NCBI RefSeq assembly: GCF_001641265.1
Contig: NW_020167558.1
Span: forward strand, 1 to 64,000
DNA from: Pseudogymnoascus destructans
Taxonomy: Eukaryota > Ascomycota > Leotiomycetes > Thelebolales > Thelebolaceae
DNA: 64,000 bases
Direction: 5' to 3'
Shown here: positions 20,391-29,534 of the stretch, in pieces
Layout: each line of letters opens with the position of its first letter
Position numbering within the stretch: position 1 is the stretch's first letter
Made by a program: the position numbers and the translations under genes
The notes under the pieces: model-generated
What the model was told of the DNA's origin: nothing
Databases searched by the model: none
What the model saw: the letters and a program-made list of their open reading frames with translations, nothing else

Positions 20391-21291
20391 AGTCTAATCC
20401 AGAGAATGCTCCACGTAATATCAACAACAGAAATCTCACAAATGAGGCACCGAGCTTGGTAAAGTCATACACTATGTTCAGTCCATCTATGACTGTTGAT
20501 TCTCTTAAACGCAAACGCGGCGGAAATCAAGAGGAAATAGACGAGGTTTCCCTTTTCCGACGCGTACGCACTACACTAATATCCATAATTTGTTTGGCCT
20601 TACTGAATCCACTTTGTTCGAAGGTGATTATTGAGCAACACTATACGAACATACGAATATTGATTGGTATGATCGTGGCAAGGGATTTGCCGATATTTGG
20701 ATAGAACGCGAGGTATATTAGAACAGCTTATACCCCTTATTTGCAAATACTTCCAAGAAAGAACTCTAAGGGAGCTACTAACGCAAACAAAACAGGCCGG
20801 ACAACAGATACCAATACTATTTGTTAAATCTGGTGATGGTGACCTACTATTCTTACGCAGGTTAAATTACAGCATGGATTTATAAACAGGACGGTAAAGA
20901 AAACATTTCACGTTTACCATAATATGCAAGGAATGAGCGTGAGAATGGCATCTATAGTGAGAATCGTGATGGTGAAAGATTCACGGGGATGATGACAGCG
21001 TTAGTGAAAGAAATTGATGTAGGAATTGGCATGCATGGAATCGCGTCGGGAATCATGGCAACAGTGGGAACCTAAATGTCTAGCAAAGATTGTAACGGCT
21101 GGACGAGCGTTCTGTGCTACTATCCTTCTCCCAATGCCACATCTGTATCCGAGAGTCCCAGTTACCCTAGCATCTAGCAATGATCGTAACGGCTAGACGG
21201 GTTTCTGTACTACTCTCCCTCCCCTAATGCCGCATCTGCCTCCAAGTCCCCCAACTACCAGCAAACCCTCTTTAAGCAACAGTTGTATTTC
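20391..21291. other. Degenerate coding remnant and non-coding DNA
   Basis: At 20474-20900 on the plus strand a discontinuous reading can be followed in more than one frame (MTVDSLKRKRGGNQEEIDEV, then after shifts IDWYDRGKGFADIWIERE). It contains several stops and I do not recognise it. From 20900 to 21291 nothing is seen except a repeated CTAGCAA(A/T)GAT(C/T)GTAACGGCT word at about 21080 and 21173. Confidence 0.25.
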
Positions 21292-22004
21292 TTACCAAGT
21301 CTTGAAGGCATCGATATCAAAGCCCGGCCACACCAGCTTTCCATACTCGAGATCGCGCTTGACCTTCCCCTCCTCATTCCACCATATCGTAGACAGCATG
21401 ATCATACCCGCCGTATCACCCTTCTTGATTCCCGGGGGAAGACCCGGCTTCGCTTCCTCCGGAGGGTCAACCGCAAGCGTAAACCACACCACATTCTCCA
21501 TGATGCCGAATTTGCAGGGTTCAGAACTACCGTCGATAGAGATGGCTTGGACTTTAACATCTGTCATGAGGGAACTGAATCCTCTGTTTGCTCCGAGCCA
21601 TTGCTCTCTATCTGCCCTGACGATAGCAAGAGCTGTAGCGGAGTAGAGTGTTAGAATGGTATTTATTAAGAAAGGGGAAGGGGAAAAGAGCCCTTACGGA
21701 TGTCGGTGATGTGGAAGTTATCGGCCTGCAAATCGTGCATCCCGGTGTAGTTGCCAACCACGAAAGAGACAAAGTACTCCTTCATGCGCGCCAACAGTAC
21801 CTTGTCGTGAAAGTGTTGGACGCGGCTATCGTCGTATGCGGGAACGGCAGGCTGGAAAATCAGTCAGTGAGATGCTGGTGTCAAGCAAAAATTATCACGT
21901 ACCTGATACATACGAATCTGGACAGGGGCCCGATCGAAGCGGCGAGATGCAAGGACGGCAGGGGCAGTTGCCACAAGGGGAAGAAGGAGGTTGGCCAACT
22001 TCAT
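21292..22004 (-). CDS. Small secreted SnoaL/NTF2-like protein
   Basis: Exons are 22004-21903, 21851-21698 and 21632-21292 with two GT-AG introns (51 and 65 bp); the join gives 198 aa. The first 19-20 residues (MKLANLLLPLVATAPAVLA) are a clean signal peptide. The mature part has a helix-rich start (VQHFHDKVLLARMKEYFVSF), then a strand-rich region with VVWFTLAVDPP and MIMLSTIWWNEEGKVKRDLE, ending LVWPGFDIDAFKTW. The WWNEEGKV...EYGKLVW pattern matches fungal SnoaL-like/NTF2-fold secreted proteins. These are usually of unknown function, and some are seen in host-associated fungi. It is one of the few intact host-type genes inside the repeat compartment. Confidence 0.8.
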
Positions 22005-23180
22005 TTTGATATAAAATGGAGTGCTTTAGGGTGTTGATAAAGTTTTGCTGTTTAGGACTCTGTGCTTGTTGTCGAGGACTTGAATGACTGATTTCGGCTC
22101 CCTATATGTATTGTTTGCCTATTGCAACGGTAACGGCTTACAGTCTCTGCTAAGACACTACCACTGAGTTAAAGATCAAGATCAGCATTTCGTGGCTTGC
22201 TGAAAATGCAGCAGCAGAGCCAAAGCCGTTATAGTGCATGCGTAAATACTGCGTAAATACTGGAAAGCGCCGGAGTTGGGTAAGACACAGCTAGATAATC
22301 AACCACGATTCAACTCTCCTATGGAGGCTCGTATAAACTTGAAACATATTCCTGTGAAAACGGAGCAATCTACATCATAACCATTTGAGACCCCCATCCC
22401 CGATGTCTTTCCCATGCATGCAACCGGCGATGCTCTATCCATATCCGTGACCTCCGGAAATGTTGCCAGTCTCTAGGCTTAGATTTTGCTTTGAACTACT
22501 GAACCACGAAAACTATTTCCAAATGCGTCCATCGCGCGCCGGGTCGGGCTGGGAAACGGAGGGTCCGGCGGGGGGAGTTTATGTCTAGATCCGGAAACCA
22601 TAGTTGTGATCGGTAGCCATTAACTGAAACATAAAAGAAAAAAGGCTTGCGTGGTGGGACGACAGATGGCCGATCAGGAAGTCACTAGTTGATCAGCGGG
22701 GTGAATCAAGCTGAGAGCAAACGCCGAGTCGAGTCCGGGTTCCCAGATGCAGAAGCTGCATTGGTGATAATGCATCATGCTTCTCTCTCAAACATTGTTT
22801 CCTCCAGCATATCTTGATTGGTGTATCTCTTTCCAGCGCCGAGCTGAGGCTAGAGGCTGACTTTATATCCACCCCGTCACCCTTAGTGTCCGGTGTGTTC
22901 ACCCAGCTACGACGCTAGAGCCATTAAGGTACGCTTGGCGGGCCCTCTCCGGACCCCTAGACACCCCCGCGTCTGAGCGATTTTTCTGCTGCCTCAGGCC
23001 CCAATCACCTCTCTAGCTCCACCGCCCAATTGGGCCGTAGCCACTAATCGTGCGGCTACACCTCCCGCGAGAACTCTCGCTTCGGGGGCAGAACGTAGGT
23101 GACCCGAGCATCCCCCCACCTAGGCTGACCCACTCCACTTCCGGCAAAACCTCGGCTGACCCCCATAAATAAATCTTCAG
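22005..23180. other. Intergenic DNA without recognised features
   Basis: About 1.2 kb with no supported gene. The first 150 bp would be the promoter of the secreted-protein gene. A short GC-rich block (GGGTCGGGCTGGGAAACGGA near 22540) stands out in composition but has no assigned meaning. Confidence 0.5.
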
Positions 23181-23182
23181 TA

Positions 23183-24598
23183 CGGAGGTAGCGTTCAAAA
23201 GTTTTGTCCTGCCAAGAATGCCAAGGTATGCATAACTTCCTACGGATATCTCGACGAGGGCCCTGATTGTGGCCCTCAAATCTCCGACTGGAGGAAAGAC
23301 TTCAGCGGAAGTTGCTGAGAAAACTGGCCTGTCAACCCGACAGGTCAACCGGATATATACTCGCGCAATTGAGCGTGGGTTTGACCCCAACCATATGCCA
23401 CTCACCTTACAAGATGAGTGGTTACAGGACGCTCCCCGGTCTGGCCGCCCGACAAAACAAACAGCTGAAGCGACAGAGGGAGTTGTTGCAAAGGTGCGAA
23501 CTGACCATTAGGGAAGGGAAAAAACTTGTGCTGATATCGCGGGGGAACTTAGCTTGCAAGGTATCGACATCTCCTCCACGACAATATGGAGGGTTTTAAG
23601 GACTGCTGGCTTCCGGAAAACTAAACTGATGAGGAAGCCTGGGTTGACGAAGAAGATGAGGGCGGAGAGATTAAAATGGTGCCTCGACCATCAGCACTGG
23701 ACACTCAAGGATTGGAAAAATGTAATATGGTCAGACAAGACATCTGTGGTACTAAACCATAGACGGGGAGGTTATCGGATATGGAGAAAAACAGACGAGG
23801 CATTTTTATGGAGTTGCATTAGGGAACGGTGGAAAGGATACTCAGAATTTATGTTTTGGGGATGTTTTACTTACGACAAGAAAGGGCCATGTCATTGTTG
23901 GATCCCAGAGACAAAAAAAGAACGAGACGCTGCAGAAGTTGAAATACATGGAATGAATGAAGAGTTGGAACCAATTTTACGAGAAGAATGGGAATTATCA
24001 AATGGGATACGCCGAATGTCTCTACGCAATCTTCCTGGTATAAAGCCACTATGGAGATGGAATAAAAAGAATGGGAAGTTAAGCCGTGAGAAAGGAGGAG
24101 GGGGGATTGATTGGTACCGGTATCAGAAAAAGATTCTAATACCAAAGATGTTCCCATTCGCAAGGGAATGCATGGTAGACTGTCCGGATACTATTGTACA
24201 AGAAGACAACGCTCCATCACACAATCATTACATTCAGCGGCGAGTATTTCAATTACATGACATTAATCACCTCTTCTGTTGCGCCAACTCTCCAGATTTA
24301 AATGTCATCGAGCCATGTTGGCCATGGATGAAAAGGAGGACTACAAGGAAGGGGGCACCAAAAAGTCGACCAGACGCGATACGAGCTTGGGAGACCTGTT
24401 GGGAAGATCTCCCTCAGTCGCAAATCCAAGCCTGGGTCGAGAGGATTCCTCGACATATCCAGAAAGTCATCGAGCTAGAAGGCAGAAATGAGTACAAGGA
24501 GGGGCGAGAAGAACACTGATTTCATAACTATGTACATAATTAAATTGTGAACTGTGGCGTTTCCTAGCATGGGACAAAACTTTTGAACGCTTCCTCCG
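23183..24598 (+). mobile_element. Tc1/mariner-type element with TIRs and TA duplication
   Basis: The left end reads CGGAGGTAGCGTTCAAAAGT and the right end is its inverse with one mismatch, inside the flanking TA (23181-23182 and 24599-24600). The inverted repeats are about 30 bp and extend to GTTTTGTCC. Length is 1416 bp with one transposase on the plus strand. Confidence 0.9.
23218..24519 (+). pseudogene. Tc1-like transposase with two nonsense codons
   Basis: The frame begins ATG at 23218, has TAA as codon 6, and reopens as the HTH part (SAEVAEKTGLSTRQVNRIY). A TAG at 23509 follows KVRTDH, and the frame then stays open to 24519. The second HTH (ISSTTIWRVLRTAGFRKT) is followed by the catalytic domain. 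The first Asp is in VIWSDKTSVV (family usually WSDE), the second in VQEDNAPSH and the third acid in NSPDLNVIEPCWPW. Apart from the two stops the protein is full length, so inactivation is recent. Both stops could arise from C-to-T changes at CAA/CAG, as in RIP. Confidence 0.85.
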
Positions 24599-24619
24599 TA
24601 ATGCATTAAGTATATATTA

Positions 24620-25250
24620 GGCAGCTCTTACCTTCTCCTCCTCTTCTTCTTCTTCAGTGACAAGTCGTTCTTCCTGATATCTTTCATCCTCAAATTGAAG
24701 ACTACTATCAATACTAACAGTATTAGACCATAGGTCTTGTTGAGGTAGTGAAATTATCTCATCCATTGTGAATAATGCATTTGAATTACTACTGTTGTTT
24801 ATATACCGTTTTTCACCCTACCTGACCATATCATGTGATGCTACGTGAGCTTAGCTGACCAATGTGCAAGGTTTAGTCATAAAAGTGGAGCATTTTCAGG
24901 TCAGCTGAGCTAACCCCTGATGGTCTGCTCGCCTGTGTACTCCTTCGGGGGCTGCATCTCTTTCCAAGAGGTGCAGTGCAGCGTTATAGATGTTCAACAT
25001 TATAGAAGTGGGGCAGATTTGGATTATGTAACTATCTACTTTCTGCTTTTTAGGTACATCCGTATTTCCACCCATAACTCGATGTGAAGCAGGAAACCCA
25101 AAACTTAATACATTGATCAATATACTTCAAAAGAGCAGCTTCTTGTTCACTGCTGAATGCCTTATTCTGTCCTCCTTGTCCTGCAACACTTGGGATTCCA
25201 TTGTAACAGCGTTTGATTTGCGGATATAAGTGAAGGCAGTTGTGCTCTTT
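24620..25250 (-). pseudogene. Fragment of a pogo-like transposase N-terminus
   Basis: The minus strand at about 25230-25080 reads LYPQIKRCYNGIPSVAGQGG, then AFSSEQEAALLKYIDQCI and, after a shift, FGFPASHRVMGGN. This is the psq-type HTH start of fungal pogo/Tigger transposases. Further along the strand, at about 24765-24620, is an acidic stretch (MDEIISLPQQDLWSN...EEEEEEK) that may belong to the same gene. The remainder is degenerate, and the Tc1 element abuts it. Confidence 0.5.
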
Positions 25251-25282
25251 TGCAAGGGAATAGAGGGAACAAGTAGGGTCAC

Positions 25283-25521
25283 TGTAAGGATGCCTGTCCC
25301 TCAGTGACGGAAAGGATCTGAGTCGGGCAGGTTACGGTCACGTGGTGAGAGTGAAGGTAGCTTAGCCGAGTCGGACCCGTTTCGGATACTTAAGGAGATT
25401 GACCCAACGGGGGTTCCTCTCTTCATCTTTTTTGTATCCTTTGTAGTAGACCTATAGGATAGCATTTGTTTAGCCTCCGACGCGCACTCTCATATGCGAT
25501 TACTGTGAGCTGGGTGCCCTG
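25283..25521. repeat. Family-A LTR, truncated by a Gypsy insertion
   Basis: The sequence is the reverse complement of the family-A LTR: it starts TGTAAGGATGCCTGTCC and runs to GGGTGCCCTG. The last few bases (through CCTTACA) are missing because a family-C LTR begins at 25522. The closest relative is the copy at 1169-1416. Confidence 0.85.
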
Positions 25522-25855
25522 TGTTACGATGGTCATAGAGGTCATGATGCCAGTCCAGGAAAAGTAATCTAGATTGAATCTAAAGAGAGAAGAAGAAGAA
25601 GAAGGAAGGAAGGTGAGGCTATTCCTCATAACATACAGTTGTCTGCTTAGCGGTTGTAACCTTGTGGCTAAGGCTACACCCGTAATCCCCATAACAACTG
25701 TAATAACCGTAATAACCGTAACAACTGTAACAACTGTAACAACTGTAACAACCGTAACAACCGTAACAACCATAACAACCATAACAACCATAACAACCGT
25801 AACAACTGTAACAACCGTAACAAGCTGTGACAAGCTGTGAGCTGTAATCGTAACA
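25522..25855 (-). repeat. 3' LTR, family C, of a Ty3/Gypsy element
   Basis: On the minus strand it begins TGTTACGATTACAGC and ends GACCATCGTAACA (334 bp). A purine tract (about 25856-25870, GGGGGGGGGTAG on the minus strand) precedes it, as expected for a polypurine tract before the 3' LTR of the minus-strand pol fragment. It is longer than the 200-bp family-C solo LTR at 37078 because of an expanded AACAACCGT-type minisatellite (about 25690-25830). Confidence 0.85.
25690..25830. repeat. Minisatellite of GTAACAACC-type 9-bp units inside the LTR
   Basis: About fifteen imperfect copies of a 9-bp unit (GTAACAACC, GTAACAACT, ATAACAACC) are arrayed in tandem. The solo LTR at 37078-37277 has only a few such units, so the array expanded within this copy. 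Confidence 0.85.
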
Positions 25856-25902
25856 CTACCCCCCCCCTAGTAAGATTGATCTCCTGATCAAGAGTAAGAT
25901 CA

Positions 25903-26992
25903 TCATGGCTTCTGCGGGTATTTTCGGTGGAAAGCTAGTGTGAGTTCAGGTGCATTGTTGAAGTTTGTAGCAGGATACCAAGTGTTGTCTAATGGGTGGT
26001 TCTTCCATGCTGCCATATAGAACAGCTTCTTCCGTAGGAGTTTAGAATCTAGGATTTCTTCAACTTCCCATTCAAGTTCATCTTCTATAATGATTGGCAG
26101 GGGTGGTTCATCATCTGAGTCAAGTCGTAAGAGGTTGCTATGAAACACAGGGTGTATCTTCATGCTTGGTGGTAGCTGGAGTCGGTATGCAACATTCCCA
26201 ATTCGCTCAAGGATTTGAAATGGACCAACTTGCTTATGGTCAAGTTTCTTTGAGGGTCGTTGGGTTTTGATATTCCGAGTAGAAAGCCAGACTCGGTCTC
26301 CTATCTTATATCTTGGTGCTGGCTTCCTGTTTTGATTTGCAAAGTGCTCCATTCGGGTTTGTGAGAGGGCGATCTGGTCTTGTAGGAATTCCCAAATATT
26401 TTTCATGTTTTGAGCTATGTCCTTATGTTCTTGAAGGGCAGTTTGGAACGTGCTATCCTCTATATCAAAGCTCATTCTTGGCTCGAAACCCTTGTTTGCA
26501 AAAAATGGGCTAACTTTTGTTGAGTCTGATGGAAGGGCATTTGCTGCGAATTCAGCCATGCAAAGATATTCAACCCAGTTGTCTTGGAGATAGTTGACAT
26601 GAGCCTGTAAATATTGCTCGAGTTCTGCATTAAACCTTTCAGTTTGCCCATCCATTTCTGGGTGGAAGGCTGTAGACTATTTGATTGTAACTTTCCAAAC
26701 TTTGCAGAGGATTTTCCACACTACAGCTACAAACTGGGGCCCTCTGTCTGAGATGATGGAATTTGGTAAACCATGGTGTTTCCATACATGCTGGAGTAGT
26801 AACCTCGCTGTAGCTTCTGCTGTAGTGCCTTCTTTACCTGCAAAGCATGGGATAAAATGGCGCTCTTTTGTAAGTCGGCATGCTACTACAAGGATAGAAT
26901 TGTTTCCTTCACATAATGGTAATCCTGTAATAAAATCGAGTGATATGTCCTTCCATGGTTGGCTTCCAATTGGGATTGGTTGTAGGAGTCCA
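25903..26992 (-). pseudogene. Ty3/Gypsy integrase with C-terminal chromodomain-like region, truncated
   Basis: The minus strand from 26992 reads the integrase core: GLLQPIPIGSQPWKDISLDF (first Asp), NSIISDRGPQFVA (second Asp) and, after a TAG at 26679-26677, STAFHPEMDGQTERFNAELE (catalytic Glu). A GPF-type C-terminal module follows (KLDHKQVGPFQILERIGNVA). The end has a chromodomain-like motif (WEVEEILDSKLLRK...YMAAWKNHP). The TAG lies exactly in frame, so one C-to-T change (CAG to TAG) could explain it. Protease, RT and RNase H are missing: the element is cut at 26993 by a family-B LTR. Confidence 0.85.
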
Positions 26993-28276
26993 TGTAATGG
27001 TGGGTGCACCAGATGTGAGAATCTAGCCACCCAAGGAAGGGATGATTTTACTAAGACAACACACTGTCTTAGAAAAAGAGCCAAAGGGTCATAGCTTAGA
27101 CTATTCCACAACGCAGCAATCAGGTGTATGATATAGTGGAGTGGTTTAGACAAGTTGTAACAAATGTTGAGTCTGAGAACTCAGGGATAAGTCAGAGGTT
27201 AGCACCTCACTGACTTTTCAGAAACAAGGAGTAACAAGATCAATGCTTGGAAGCTTGGAAAAGACGTGGAAGTATGTGATAGTCGATTTACTGTATTGTC
27301 TGCTTGCCCTTTCTTAAGGAAAGGGCAATCCTATTTATGCTAAAGGAGTGTAGTTCTCTCATTTTCCAAGACTTTCCATAACAAACCAGGCTTGGTAACT
27401 GTAGTCGACGTAAGAGAATCCCATAGAACCATCTCCTAGGTTCCTAGCCTATAGGAAGTGAAAGGAGGTCCAAGGTCAGAGTACCCCTATAGACAAATTA
27501 TGTCATAACTTAACCAATCTTGTGGGTAACTAAGGAGCGATGATGTGTAATGAATCATAGAGGTGTAAGGACACAGGGCACCCAGCTCACAGTAATAGCA
27601 TATGAGAGTGCGAGTCGGAGGCTAAACGGATGCTATCCTATAGGTCTACTACGAAGGATACAAAAAAGATGAAGGGGGAACCCCGTTGAGTCTGTTTCCT
27701 TAACTCCCGAAACGGGCCCGACTCGGTTATCCCAACCCTAGCCCTGAACCTTCCACCGCAACAGGTCTGCATTGGCCCTGAACCCTATACACTTACCGTC
27801 CCCCACTATAGTGTAACTCGCTATATGCTCCTCTACTGGTTCGAAACCCCACCGAGTCGGATTCCATGCTTGTAGTGACCGTAACAGTTCTGAGACAGGT
27901 TCTTCGAGTATCTAGGTACGGAGGCATCCTTACAAGAGGGTTGTAGAAGCTTTTAGAGCTATCGTTCATGTTCCTAGGCCTCTAGTTGATAGAGATATGT
28001 CATGTGTAGTATTAGCCCAGTAACTAAGGAGTGATGTCATGTAATGAATCATAGAGGGTTGTAGAGATATGCTATGTGGTCATATCGGCCAAGTAACTAA
28101 GGAGCATTGACGTGTAATGAATCATAGAGGGTTGTAGCAATCGTTGAGTAGTATTGCTCTTGTTGTTGGTGTGACAAGCCAAAATATGTATAGTGACTTG
28201 TAGGTTTGAGGAGGAGATTTCTAAGTTTGCTCTTGAGTTTGATAGCAAACTGAGTGCAACGAATGTCAGTATGACA
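26993..28276. repeat. Family-B LTR, interrupted by a family-A solo LTR, no matching TSD
   Basis: The sequence starts TGTAATGGTGGGTGCACC and ends GAATGTCAGTATGACA, the ends of family B. It is in the opposite orientation to the copies at 34273, 38519 and 39503. A family-A solo LTR (27564-27934) is inserted in it. The flanks do not match (GTCCA left, TATGT right), unlike the other B copies. This suggests recombination between B LTRs at two sites, deleting the rest of the Gypsy element and joining unrelated flanks. Confidence 0.85.
27564..27934. repeat. Solo LTR, family A, TSD AGAGG
   Basis: The LTR is 371 bp, TGTAAGGACACAGGG to GGAGGCATCCTTACA. It is flanked by perfect AGAGG duplications (27559-27563 and 27935-27939) inside a family-B LTR. 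Comparison with the other B LTRs shows the exact insertion point after ATCATAGAGG. It is the youngest event in this nest. Confidence 0.92.
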
Positions 28277-28327
28277 TATGTTACGGCTAAGTGCTAGTGC
28301 TATGGCTAGCGCTTACGGCTGCAACCT

Positions 28328-28527
28328 CACGTGATGGATAACATTGGATATCATGGATATTATGTTATCCATGTTATCCACAGCGATCCACAGAATGTCA
28401 TGTGATGGATAACATTGGATATCTTGGATATTATGTTATCCATGTTATCCACGGGGATCCACGGAATATCAGGTGATGGATAACATTGGATATCATGGAT
28501 ATTATGTTATCCATGTTATCCACGGAT
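28328..28527. repeat. 71-bp tandem repeat, three copies
   Basis: Units begin GTGATGGATAACATTGGATA at 28331, 28402 and 28473 (period 71). Each unit carries an inverted pair (GGATAACAT and ATGTTATCC) that could form a stem. It lies directly before a TATA-like CACTATATAAGTAG, so it may be the enhancer part of an LTR. Confidence 0.85.
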
Positions 28528-28535
28528 ATCCCTTT

Positions 28536-28818
28536 GGCACGACACCACTATATAAGTAGATAGTATTTCCTTAGATAGGAGCTTTGTGCTCAACTCAATA
28601 TAGTATTCTTTACAATACTGTAACGTGTTACTTGGAAAGCCTTTGTGTCTAATCCCCTGCCTCCTCTGTCAACTCAACCTTATGCAAGAAACCTCTGTGT
28701 CTTCTATCGTTTAGAAGTCATCATTACAGTTACAGTATTATAAAGAATACTATATTAAGTTTGAGCATGAAGCTCCTATCTAAGGGAATACTATCTACTT
28801 ATATAGTGGCATCGTGCC
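28536..28818. repeat. Imperfect inverted repeat with about 90-bp arms
   Basis: The left arm, 28536 to about 28624, begins GGCACGACACCACTATATAAG and contains AGTAGATAGTATTTCCTTAG. It is matched in reverse by about 28729-28818, which ends CTTATATAGTGGCATCGTGCC. The spacer is about 100 bp. Two head-to-head LTR pieces or a fold-back element would both explain it. Confidence 0.8.
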
Positions 28819-29039
28819 TTATGGATAGTCTAGATAGTTGATAGATAGCTCAACTATCTAATATCCACTAGTTTCTACAACTATCCACTAGCCTGGTCAC
28901 GCTGCAGCCTAGCCCTGCTAGCCTTGTGACTTCTTAGGTCACGTTACTAAGCCTAGCCCCACTAGCCCTGTAACTAACCTTACATTACTGTAGCTGTAAC
29001 AGAAAGATAGGTGGTGCTGTTTCATCTTGCTAGCACTGT
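28819..29039. other. Non-coding repeat-derived DNA
   Basis: No gene. Short CTAGCC(C/T)TG and ACTATCTA words recur, consistent with leftover LTR or leader sequence next to the gag-protease remnant. Confidence 0.4.
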
Positions 29040-29534
29040 TGGAGATGCTCATGTAGATCTAGTGTTCGCCATAAATAAAGAGGGAATCCCTAGTGATCGT
29101 CTAGGCCTTCGCGAAAGAGGCGTTGGTGTGCGTGATGCCATTAATGGTTATGGTTACATTAATCGTGAGTGACTTAAAGTTGTAGGCTCTCACGCCTCTG
29201 TTCTAGTAGTAGCTGTTACTATTAGGAGGCTTTTAAGTTTTTTGCTGTAGCGGCGTTTGCACAGAGTCGAGTGTGGCACTCGCGGGAGAAGTGTCCAGGC
29301 TTCCGGCAGTTGTAGCACTTAGGGGATCCTTCACTAGCGTCACCCTGGTTAAGGGCTAGGCCCGACCTAGGAATGGGCAAACGGTTCACTGTCGTAGCCG
29401 GTCCGTTAGGTGGAGCTAAGGGTTTCTAAGTGTTTTTTTTAGTCTGGCGTCGGTAATTGTGGTTGTTGTAGCTATAGCGGTCACTACGGCCCTTGTGGTC
29501 ATGGCGGTCGTTGTGATGGTGCGACGTCCCACTA

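Noticed and set aside
27838..27860. GGTTCGAAACCCC resembling a tRNA T-arm
   Set aside because: No matching acceptor stem, D-arm or anticodon arm around it; it lies inside a solo LTR.
28331..28527. Possible relation between the two 71-bp tandem arrays (20.1 and 28.3 kb)
   Set aside because: The period agrees but the unit sequences are unrelated, so the match in length is taken as coincidence.
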